Source: Owenia fusiformis
Taxonomy: Eukaryota; Annelida; Polychaeta; Sabellida; Oweniidae
Direction: 5' to 3'
NCBI GenBank assembly: GCA_903813345.2
Contig: CAIIXF020000002.1
Coordinates: forward strand, 15,694,467 to 15,758,466
Length of the DNA stretch: 64,000 bases
In this document: in pieces, positions 33,059 through 43,060 of the stretch
Layout: the number at the start of each line of letters is the position of its first letter
Position numbering within the stretch: position 1 is the first letter of the stretch
Notes under the pieces: model-generated
Seen by the model: the letters and a program-made list of their open reading frames with translations, nothing else
The model's database searches: none
Told to the model about the DNA's origin: nothing
Made by a program: the position numbers and the translations under genes

Positions 33059-34262
33059 GGAATGCTCTAAAAACCCTTCGACCTGCACCTTCGACCTTCA
33101 AACTATTGGGTGTCCAAATTTTTTTGAATGAATGGAGGTATTTCATTCCCATGATTCAAATTGCTTTTCTGTGATCAGCTGAGCCCAATTGATATATTGT
33201 CATGACACCTCTGTTTGAAATGTTTTTACACCAAACAAAAAATTCCCGCAACAAGGTCATTATGGGGACGGACTGACGTTGAATTTATTAATGTAAGTGA
33301 TACATCTCTCAAATTACATGGTCTTATTCCAGTTATAGATGACGCCTGCATTTTAATAATTTAAACAAATCAAAGGATCTGGTATTGATATGGTGAACTT
33401 TTTGAACACACATTTCATATATATACTTTTCTCTATATAGTTTTAGAAAACACATCAGCCACTTGTTTTGTTCTTGGTAGCATATGTTCGGAATGAAATG
33501 AAACATCTATCCAAACCTCATTGGAACAAAATGACATAATCACAACGTGTTTAGGTCTCTCAATATTGTAATTGTACAAAGGAAAGTTTGGTTGATCTAA
33601 AAATATCTTGTTAATTAATTAAAAGGTTTATCTTAATTTTTATCTATTTTGGGGGTTTGTTTTAATTTTCTAAATACTATTGGTTAAAATCAACCAAAAT
33701 TTCCTTTGCATAACTATATTGTTGTCAATCAGTCAACATTACAACATTACAAAAAGGATCGTGTTTTTTACAATTCTCAAATGCTTTCAATAATTGGTTT
33801 AAGAGGAAAACATTGTTGAATTCAGTTCACCATATCAATACCAATCCTTTAATGGATTTAATCCTCATGCGCATTTTAACCGAACCAATAAAGGTACTTT
33901 GCACATAATGCCCCCCCCCCTCCCATTACCCTTGTGAATTATTGTACTGTTCAATGGAGGATGAAGAAAATGATCAATAGAAATTATTTGCTTGAATACA
34001 ATAACTGTTTTCACCTCTTCTGGGACATAAAATTTACTATATTCTAAAATGTATGCTCCTAATTGATCAAAAATCAATTTTTCTGAAAAAGTTCAAGTAT
34101 TCCTTCTAAATCATTACGTTCAACGTATCACAGAGTTTTATGGGAGAGTGTTTTTATCCATTTCATAGCTAGGATTTCTATAATTTCTGAACACCCAATA
34201 AGTCGAGGGTTGAAGCTCAAAGGTCGAAGGTGCAGGTCAAAGGGTTTTTAGAGCATTCCATT
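33059..34262. mobile_element. Foldback-like element, about 1.2 kb
   Basis: GGAATGCTCTAAAAACCCTT (33059) and the next 50 bp, with CGACCTGCACCTTCGACCTT, are mirrored at 34190-34262. Further mirror pairs occur inwards: AAAGGATCTGGTATTGATAT (33373) with 33824-33852, and CAAAGGAAAGTTTGGTTGAT (33579) with 33690-33712. All share a centre near 33,650, so the element is one imperfect palindrome with diverged stretches. The C10 run at 33909 and a CCTCCCATT are in the right half. No coding. Confidence 0.75.
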
Positions 34263-34299
34263 CTGTAACATCCTCTTCATCTCTGTGAGAGGGTAACAG

Positions 34300-34472
34300 G
34301 ACAACTCATCCCTAAGACAACTCATCCCAAGACAACTCATCCCCAAGACATCTCATCCCAAGACAACTCATCCCAAGAATCTCATCCCAAGACATCTCAT
34401 CCCAAGACAACTCATCCCAAGACATCTCATCCCAAGACATCTCATCCCAAGACAACTCATCCCCTAGACAAC
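34300..34472. repeat. 15-bp minisatellite, plus orientation
   Basis: About eleven copies of GACAACTCATCCCAA, alternating with the variant GACATCTCATCCCAA. Its mirror image forms the array at 34915-35088. Confidence 0.95.
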
Positions 34473-34914
34473 TCTACCCAACTTGAAATATAACATAATT
34501 TATACAATTAATTTTCACTTTTGAAAGAATGAAAAATATTTAGAGATTTTAGCAGTTAGCACACTACTCATGGAATATCTTTGTTTTCTTTATAATATAC
34601 ATTTTTCATGCTGTATTTTAAACTGACACATTTCATATTTTGTCATGCTGTATTTACTTAATATTTTTGTATTTTGTAGTTGGTTTAGCCTAGTTTTAGT
34701 TAATTTTTGTCGACTCAAATATATTTAGAATAACCCAGAATTAATCAAAATAGCGGCAGTACTAACAAGTAAAACATAACTTTCAAGTACCATTCAAAAC
34801 GCTAAAAATCAGTATTAAAAATTGAGTGTGTAATCAAAAATCACTTTGTAATCATAAAAATGAAAAAGGGATATATATAATATAGAGGACAAAATAATTT
34901 ATCAATTATACAAG

Positions 34915-35088
34915 TGGGATGAGTTGTCTTGGGATGAGATGTCTTGGGATGAGATGTCTTGGGATGAGTTGTCTTGGGATGAGATGTCTTGGGATGAGTT
35001 ATCTTGGAGATGACGTGTCTTGGGATGAGTTGTCTTAGGGATGACTTGTCTTGGGATGAGTTGTCTTGGGATGAGTTGTCTAGAAACC
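34915..35088. repeat. 15-bp minisatellite, opposite orientation
   Basis: About eleven copies of GGGATGAGTTGTCTT, with the variant GGGATGAGATGTCTT, the reverse complement of the unit at 34300-34472. The apparent Asn-Ser-Ser-Gln-Asp repeat proteins on the minus strand are translations of this array, not genes. Confidence 0.95.
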
Positions 35089-35552
35089 CTGTGAGAGCAC
35101 CTGTGTGGGCTGGGCACAGCTTTGAATGATTGAATTCTACAGTATTCCTCATTATTTGTGCACATTACCTGATAATCTCTTGATTCTGAATAATGCACTT
35201 TGCATAACAGATGTCGCCACTAGTCTATGTTAGGTCTACTGAAAATATAAGTAAAAAGTGAAAAATTTCAATTTGGTATAATGAAATTTGCGAAAGTTGA
35301 CTTTTCACGTCTGTTTAACAGTTCGTTTTTTTTTCATTCAACCTGAGTTGTGCAAAACTAATATTGCAATCTCTGAGCCTTTTTTCAGTGCAATCCATGC
35401 CTCCTCTACCTAAGTGATGGTACGCAATGAATGAAATGAATTTTGAGAATGCTAATACATGTTTTGGTTGCATATCAGACTGTATACACCTGATGCACAG
35501 GGAACAGAATTTCTCTATATTCTGACTTTGAGTGATTGTTACAGCATCCATG
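35089..35552. other. Short unique stretch
   Basis: No feature recognised; open frames are short and without protein-like pattern. Confidence 0.4.
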
Positions 35553-35932
35553 GTATTCAATATTTGTAAATCATGGTGACACACGCATTTGTTACGGCAT
35601 AATTATATGAAACATACCTTTATGCAAACATTTGCAGAATATCAGCTCATATCCCGGTCTTAAAATCGTATCGATTGCTATATATATTTTAATTTAGCTA
35701 AGCTGAATTTTATATCAAAATGGCCAGAATGGCGGATCTGTTGAGTTTGAGCTTCTTTCTGAACAGAAATTTTGAAATATCTTGATCCAGACAAGCAACG
35801 CTTTAACTTAAATATGATTAATATTCTTATAAATATTAATAAGAATTATAACTCACATTTCTAGGTGCATACATGTACATGTGTATGACACTTTTTCTAG
35901 AATACATATGAAATCAATGAAGTCACATCTAC

Positions 35933-36388
35933 AGGGCTGTCAACTTGGGACCATCTAACATGAGTGACTTCTAAAAAATAGACTAAATGTTGAACACCTT
36001 CCTTCAAACTTTGGACAGCTTCAGTGAACACTGGTAGATTTTGGACACCTAAAATTTTTCCAGCTTGCTAACACTCCCTGTTCAATTCCGTAAACAGGGG
36101 GGGTAGGTGTAAATATTTTCGGAACAAATGCGTGATAAATACACGTTTTTGTACCAAATGTGTGACATAAATGGCAATTGCGTGCAAAGACCGAACAGAA
36201 TGCGTTCGCTTTTTTTCGCCCTTCGGTATTTTACTGTATCGGCATTTCACAAAAAATGATTTTTAAAAATATCAACAAAATGCGTGATTTGCGTGATATT
36301 TGATCATACACGCTAAATTGATGCGTGATTTCTATTTTTCAAGCAAATGCGTGTCAATCACGCCTAATGATTAAGGGTTGACAGGGCT
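35933..36388. mobile_element. hAT-like insertion with GCGTGAT motif
   Basis: Inverted tips AGGGCTGTCAAC and AGCCCTGTCAAC. The flanks ACATCTAC and GCATCTAG agree at six of eight bases and, by comparison with the intact right arm, represent a duplicated CATCTA target. The interior repeats AAATGCGTG(A/T). It interrupts the left arm of the foldback 35553-37938. The tip matches the element at 24751. Confidence 0.65.
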
Positions 36389-37424
36389 GCATCTAGCTGT
36401 AAGCTAGAGACTCGAGTAAAGAATTTCCTTCATACTATTATTTAAAACTACTAATAGTTATTTATTACTTATTGTATTGAACTTCCAACTAATGTGTCCT
36501 GATGTCAAGATAGTAAACCTATCTCATAGTTTGCTTTATCACAACAAGATAAAGAAATGTGAAGGAATTCGCTTTTATCCATTAAAACATCACATCAACA
36601 TGTGGTATTCTTAAACTAGAAGATGAAGATTACGATAGCGGAGGATTTTTAAAAAAACTATTCCACTGCATAGCAACAGTGGAATAAACAATTACTGATC
36701 ACAAAAGGTCAATCCCTTGCATAAATCAAGAGTATTCACTTATTTCTACGGTTGTTACAAATCACTTAATTTATCCTACAAATGAATTTTTCTTTAATTA
36801 GAAATTAACATATCATAAAATATGGTGAATTTAATCGCTAGAAAACACAAAGAAATCCACACTGTAGCCGAACAATAAGGTAAATTGTGACAACTATTGA
36901 AAGGTGAGGTTTATAAAGATTTCTAGTGAAGATGTGAATTACCCAAATGATCCTGTCCCTAGCTCCGATTTCGTTACTCGGCTGGGAAAAAAGGTTTGTT
37001 GGTGTCATTTTGTTCCAGACAATCTCTAGAATAAATTCATCTTGGGTGGAATAAAAATATGTGGTAAACGAATTCGCTATGGGCAGTTAAAGAGGCGCCA
37101 TCTATTCATTTTCAAACAGGGGGTAGGGGTATAAAATCATTTTTTAACACATTTTAATAGTAAAATGACATTGAAATACTAATAAAATCTTATCAAAAAC
37201 ATTATTTACAATCAGTATGAATTTTCTTGTGTGAATTAGGGTGAAAATAAGGGCATATCTTGAAATTCACTACAGGGGCGCCACCTATTTTTGTACTTCT
37301 ACCACGTGTAATAACTTATTTTAGATTCGTTAAGGTACAAAATGTACATTTTGTCATACAAGTCACATTTTCAAAGAAAATTAATTTTTCAAACTTCATA
37401 AACTCTTTTCAAAATTACATTTCT

Positions 37425-37525
37425 AGATGTAATTTTACATGTAGATTTCAAATATGATATTACTTTGACTGAATTTTGAATATTTAATGATGTAAATCAA
37501 GATTATTTCTACTCGCATCTGGCTT
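37425..37525. repeat. Second copy of the interspersed repeat at 9295
   Basis: TAGATTTCAAATATGATATT and TTTGACTGAATTTTGAATAT, followed by ATTTAATGATG...GATTATTTCT, in the same orientation as 9295-9425. Confidence 0.7.
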
Positions 37526-37938
37526 ACTGTCCAACCTTACTCGAGTCTCTAGCTTACAGCTAGGAGTAACTTCATTGATTTCATATGGAATCTAGAAAGA
37601 GTGTCATACGCACCTAGAAATGTGAGTTATAATTCTTACCTATTTATAAGAATATTAATCATATTTAAGTTAAAGCCTTGCTTGTCTGGATCAAGATATT
37701 TCAAAATTTCTTTTCAGAAAGAAGCTCAAACTCAACAGATCCGCAATTGATACAGCTCACTGAGAAGAGGCCATTTTGAAATGAAATTCCACTTAGCTAA
37801 ATAAAGTTTATATAACAATCAATTAGAACGGGTGTATAAGCTGATATTTTGCAAATGTGTACATAAAGGTATGTTTCATATAATTGTGCCAAAACAACTG
37901 TGCGCGTGTCAACATGATTTACAAATATTGAATATCAG

Positions 37939-38261
37939 GGGCCTCACACAACCAAATGCTAAATCATGCGTATTCCCATCTAAATGATTTGTCTTTCAAA
38001 GAAAACCAAGATTTGTGGACATGTTTTGCTATCATGCCATCATACCCCAGAACCAAAACTCCCCACGAAAGTCAAAAATCTCACCTGTTGAATAAGCCAT
38101 CTATAGAAAATGTCAAAAATTGTCACTCTGATTTTGACAGATGGAGGCAGGTCAAAAAGGTCAAATTTCTTAAAGAAATGCACCTCAATCACATCAAATC
38201 ATGTGTTAGAGTTGGTCCATACATACACTTTTTCAATCATGCACTTGTCTATGTCTATGTC
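37939..38261. other. Stretch sharing a short phrase with 41036
   Basis: ACATGTTTTGCTATCATG(C) then CATCATACCCCAGAACCA occurs here at 38018 and again, one base different, at 41036-41070. The shared phrase is about 35 bp. Otherwise no feature was recognised. Confidence 0.4.
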
Positions 38262-38760
38262 AACTAGATAACGGCAACTCCGTGGAGTAGCAAATCCCAA
38301 CGAACAAAATATCAATTACCGAATTCCAATCAATTATACTCATTACTTTGGTTGAAAATGAAAAAATCAGATTTTAGAATTGCGAATTCCTGCAAAGCAG
38401 CCATTTTGAATTTTCTGAGGTAAAAATCTGAAAAATAATACCATAATTGTGATCTACTCCAAAATTCCTTCAATTTGAGTATAATATAGCCATACTTTGA
38501 AGGGATGGAAAAATTATTGCGAAATCGTACATTAGACGGCCATTTTGAATTTTACGAGGCTCGAATCAGAATTACTTTGGTTTGAATTTTTTTTTGCGTA
38601 AAACTATTCACCAATATACATCTTTCCACTAAATATGAAGAAAATCTGTCAACTAGTATTTGAGTTATCTTCCGGACAGACGGACGGACTGACTGACTGA
38701 TAGACAGACGGACGGAGGACTTCACTATATCCCTAACGAACTTCGTTCGTTGGGATAATA
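38262..38760 (+). mobile_element. Helentron/pearl-like element, complete-looking short copy
   Basis: 5' end AACTAGATAACGGCAACTCC then GTGGAGTAGCAAATCCCAAC and GAAC. The core has two CAGCCATTTTGAATTTT-type repeats (38397, 38538). A (GGAC/TGAC)n microsatellite follows at 38675-38716. The 3' end is TAACGAACTTCGTTCGTTGG with a perfect stem AACGAAC-T/TC-GTTCGTT, then GATAATA. The 5' ATCCCAACGAAC pairs with the 3' GTTCGTTGGGAT. It is the cleanest member of the family in the window. Confidence 0.75.
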
Positions 38761-38917
38761 ATCTGCAAAAGGTAATAAGCCCATATAAAGCAGATATATA
38801 ATTGAACAGTGATAGAATTTGAATAGAATATAATTTAAAACCTTAACATTTAAAAATAGATCTATGGTTTACAACTGATTTTAAAATTGAAAGGAACCTT
38901 CCTGGTTGGCCCCTGTA

Positions 38918-38943
38918 CCCCCCCCCCCCCCCCCCCCCCCCCC
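38918..38943. repeat. C26 homopolymer
   Basis: Twenty-six consecutive C residues; shorter C/G runs occur at 22681, 23121, 25361, 33909 and 41769-41790. The exact length may be affected by sequencing. Confidence 0.95.
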
Positions 38944-39164
38944 TAGGAAGTTTTTTTATGTTGAAATACCCTGGGGCGACTGTCAGGCTACCGCGTTGAC
39001 ATCTCCCCTCTTTACCAGTAGTGCAGGCTTGTTGCTGTGCACTGGGGACCTTTCACATTAAAACATAGATCTATATTAAAAACACACCTATTTAATTGCA
39101 GTTATTGACATGGGCATAGTATGATGATGTAAAGTTACTGTCACAGTCTAAGATGTCACCAGGT

Positions 39165-41040
39165 AGAGTGTTCCATTTAGTTATTGTCCTAGGGAAATAC
39201 ATAGCTAAACGTTTATGCATCCGTTCTAGTTGATGGTTGTATGATACAACCTAGTGTTGGTATTGATCTGTTGGCGAAAGTATGGAAGCACGTTGATGGC
39301 TGCTAGGTTCTGCTGTCCTGTCAAAAGGAAAACTCTAGCAGCCTCTCGATGTTCCTTCAGTGACTCCAACTGTAGGTCTTGAAGAGCTTTGGTGATGGCT
39401 TTGTATAAAAAACCTCCTACCCACGTACCCTCGTACCCACGTACGTGGGTCCTGACCCAGTCTTTAAAGAGTTAAATTTTTAAATGTTTAAAACATTATT
39501 CAATCTCAGTTTATCCTGAATTATAGATGAATTTATGCATCCATATGCCTTTATTTATAGGTCTGACATCTCTCTAGTAAAATAAAATAAAGCCGGAATT
39601 GCATAAATGTTCATTATTTTTGAGCTATTTGATTTATGTTTTTGATATGTCGAAATGTTTTTTGTTGATCGGGCAGTCTTACCTGTTTAACACATCAGTG
39701 CTGATTAGCAATCTCCTAGCCTTCGTTCAGTGCAATCCGTGCCTCCTGTTACCTCATGCAGATTGTAAATGTCCCGGGAAGTTTACCCTTGTCCAAAAGT
39801 TGACATCTTTTTAAAAATATATTTCTTAGAGTTTCCAACCAATTAAATTCACCACATTTTATTAGATGTTTATTTCAAATTATTAGAATTCATTCTTACG
39901 AATATTATACGTTATTAACGTATGTTAGTCAAAGATTTGGTGTCGTTGTTGTCCATTGTATTCACGTTTTACGCGCAAAAAGCTAGAAACTACAAAGCTG
40001 AACTTTTATCATTCAAACCAGTTTTACATCAAATCATTGTCAAAATAAAACTCTACTCTTCATATTACCTAATTATGGATCAAACGGCCATGAATAATGT
40101 CGAAGTTTACAAAACCAAACTTACACTCCCCTGCATAAGTTTGGCAACTCTAACTTTTAATTCCATCTAAATGATTCACTGAACTAGTGCGCACAATTAT
40201 CCTTAAATTGTGCCAAAAAGCGATAAAAAACGAATATAGCGAATCCTTCTACTTTTCAAATATTTCGTTAATTGCGCCACGGTTAAACAGAAATGCAGCC
40301 TTTATTATTCCTTGAGATCGTGTGAATTGATCACTCTATCACTTTGTATCTCCAATTCTGATGTTAAATTAAATAAAAGACATAAGACAAATTACACGTA
40401 TAGTTCAAATCTGTTGTGCAAACAATGAATACTTGTAATATCGTTTGAAAGAATAAAAAGTATATGTGATAAAAATCGAAACTACAGGGTGTTAAAAAAC
40501 AGGACCGATGAAAAGTTGAATAACTTCGTCAATCCAGAATCATTCAGGTCATTCAATGTGAATTTTGTTGTGAAAGTTTGACCATATTCTGCTCATGGAG
40601 TCAAAAACTACAGCACTTTACAACACATGCCCCATGTGGCCAATTTGCGCCAAGCAATAGATTGGTTGTACACTGTAAGACTGCCCGATCAACAAAAAAT
40701 CGCTTCGATATATCAAAAACAACACTCAAATAGCTCAAATGAACATTATGCAATGCCGGCTTTATTTTATGACGAGACAGATGTCCGATCTAGAAATAAA
40801 GGCATATGGGTACATAAATTCATCCATAATTAAGCATACATTGAGACGGAATAATGTTTAAAAAATGTTAAAGATTAACTCTTTAAAGACTGGGTCAGGA
40901 CCCACGTACGTGGGTACGAGGGTACGTGGGTAGGAGGTTTTTTATACAAAGCCTTTGGTGATGCAGCCTGGTTTCCTTGAGTGACATTTGGTTACAAACC
41001 TGGCTGCTCTTCTCTGTAGTCTGTACCTGCTCCAACATGT
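39165..41040 (-). pseudogene. Retroelement ORF2 C-terminal fragment, split by a transposon
   Basis: Reading the minus strand from 41040 to 40964 and then from 39386 to 39165 gives a continuous frame: YRLQRRAARFVTKCHSRK, GCITKALQDLQLESLKEHRE, AARVFLL, and later NLAAINVLPYF, NTR. RRAARFV...SVT.ML..L.W..L..RR is the familiar region after the reverse transcriptase domain in invertebrate non-LTR elements. The RT itself is absent. The Mutator-like element 39398-40952 sits inside, with its 11-bp target duplicated. Confidence 0.8.
39398..40952. mobile_element. Mutator-like non-autonomous element with 11-bp target duplication
   Basis: Direct repeats CTTTGGTGATG at 39387-39397 and 40953-40963 flank the element exactly. 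The ends GCTTTGTATAAAAAACCTCC are perfect inverted repeats for 78 bp (with CCCACGTACGTGGG inside), and the similarity continues for about 285 bp with indels. Long inverted ends plus a 9-11 bp duplication are the signature of Mutator/MULE elements. The middle, about 1 kb, has no recognisable transposase; the frames at 39922 and 40627 show no known motif. Confidence 0.88.
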
Positions 41041-42140
41041 TTTGCTATCATGACATCATACCCCAGAACCAGCGTTTACCAAAATCCAACCACTGGTGAC
41101 ACTGATGATTTTATGAGATACCGTAGGACCCGACTGTGACTCAAAGTCAAACTCAAACTTTGAGTGGCTAGGCTTTGGACCAAAGTAAAATAATCCAACC
41201 ACCAGCTTTGTGTCCGCCACTTGAAAACGACCAAATGAAAAAAAAAGTAGTTTGATCATCGATTTGAACCGTCAGTAAAATATTGAACTTACATATATTC
41301 CTTCTTTTATCGAGAATTATACCAGTACCAGGACTCCGGGATGTTTATTCTGTTTTCACGAGTAGAACTGTTAATCTCTGTTAAGTTCTCGATATAGCGA
41401 GTGCATATCGTTCGTTTAGTGCGATACTTACCTACATTAATACGAATAGACATACTTATCCCCGGGAATCACACGAGTTTCTTTGAATGAATGCTGATAT
41501 CTTTACACGGTTTGCGTTAGTTTAGTATAGTGACAATCGACACGAGGACTCGTGTTTACTTGGTTCTAACTTTCTGAGTTGACAGAGTGAAGCTATTCGG
41601 CCCATCATAGTATTTTGAGGGCAAAACTGATCAATTTCAACATATCAGTCATGACTTGGTGCTATTGCCTATTACCAGATTACTCAGATTACTAGTATAC
41701 ATACATCATGAGAAATCATGGCCTTCTATTAGCTTCACACTAGCTAGTATGTAAGCCTACGTTGGTTTAGGGGGGGGGTCCCCCCCCCCCCGAACCCAAA
41801 TAAATAAATAATATCCCTGGCAGTCCCGGGCCCTGGCCATCACTTATTACTAACCTAGCTATGCTTGTTAATGGATACTTACAATGTACTAATGTAGTCA
41901 ATAAAACATTCAATTTCTCTATTGTTTGGTGCACAAATTTTCTATGGATTTTAGGGATATTATTTATTATTATTTGAACTGAATTTACTCTTCTTAATGC
42001 TGAAATTGATAGTTATCCATGCAATTTAAGAAAATAGGTACATTGTATGTCAAAGAAGATGTTAAGTCAAATATTGACCTGATAGCTCAGAAAACTAAAA
42101 ATTTTCGAATATTCTCTCTACAGTCCTTGTTGCCCCTTTA
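41041..42140. other. No gene recognised
   Basis: Contains mixed G7/C10 runs at about 41769-41790 and otherwise unremarkable sequence. At 42040-42130 the phrase CAAATATTGACCTGATAGCT, with CAGTCCTTGTTGCCCCTTTA, mirrors 23490-23580, a further interspersed repeat copy in opposite orientation. Confidence 0.5.
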
Positions 42141-43060
42141 AGTATTGTACTGATGTACTGTGAGAGTTACAAAAATGTACTTTCACAGGAAGGTGGTACA
42201 GGGTGGAGCCTAAGGTGGATCGCCGTGGTTCAGGTCTGCACGAAATTGTTGTCAAAATAATCGACTTAAAATGTGAATATTTTCATACATAATTTTATTT
42301 TTGAATCCATTTGACAGTTGGTAAATAAACACTGGAACTAAGATACCTTGGTAGCACCTATTGATGACATCAGAGAGTAAATTGTAAGGTGGAAATGACA
42401 TCATGGAGCAATTCATAAGAATACAATTACATATCACGGGGAGCCCATGATATCAAAGAGCAATTTAACTAGATCAGATGACTTCATGGAGAAATTTCAC
42501 CACACGGACTCGACAGAAATTATCATGAACAACATGACTGCTGAACAGAATATCAATAATATTCAGCATCAAATTAGAAGCAGCACCAAGTTCTATGTAC
42601 TCCTAGGGTAAATCAAAATACGACACAATAAAGACATTCATGAAGCTTATGGAAAGGAAACTATATCTGGCAAATATCGTTGGTACCGATATTTGAAAGA
42701 GGGAGAAAGTCAGATGAAAATGAACCCATACAGGGGTGAACAAAGGCTGTGACTTCCCCTAGTCAGATTAATACGTACAATAAAAGAAATATTGACTATC
42801 GGAAAATTGCAGTCATGACTGTTCAAGTGTTGGTCGCACACACCATGTAACTCATAATGATTTAGAGATGACATTGATGTCTGGCAAGTTAGTGCGCAAG
42901 CAATTGACTGCGGAGCAATATTCACATTTTAAGTTGGTCATTTTGAGACTTTTTGGTGCAGACCTGATCCACCACTATCCATCTTTGGCTCAAATTAGCA
43001 CCACCACCTTCCTGTTAAAGCACAGTCCTGTAACTTTCACAGTACATCAGCATAATACTC
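42141..43060. mobile_element. Inverted-repeat element carrying a decayed mariner N-terminus
   Basis: The left arm 42141-42243 is mirrored by 42950-43060 (GTACTGATGTACTGTGA, CACAGGAAGGTGGT, TCAGGTCTGCAC). Between them, the plus strand around 42620-42740 reads KDIHEAYGKETIS...W.RYLKEGESQ, which resembles the EAYG..A.S....EWF.RFKEGRE helix-turn-helix region of mariner transposases. Further on, RKQLTAEQ (about 42894) is like the R.VP..LT.EQ region. Stops and frameshifts make it non-functional. Confidence 0.6.

Larger units (their letters stand above)
35553..37938. mobile_element. Large foldback element with a nested insertion
   Basis: The left arm 35553-35930 (continuing at 36388-36415) is mirrored by 37535-37938. 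Landmarks: ATTCAATATTTGTAAATCAT, AATTATATGAAACATACCTT, ATCTTGATCCAGACAAGCAA, CTGTAAGCTAGAGACTCGAG. About 1.1 kb lies between the arms. The left arm is interrupted by the element 35939-36388. A GGCGCCATCT (37095) and a GGGGCGCCACCT (37274) phrase and a copy of the 9295 repeat lie in the centre. No transposase seen. Confidence 0.8.

Noticed and set aside
34841-35198. Two overlapping frames of a Ser/Gln/Asp or Thr/His/Pro repeat protein
   Set aside because: Both are readings of the 15-bp minisatellite GGGATGAGTTGTCTT in different frames.
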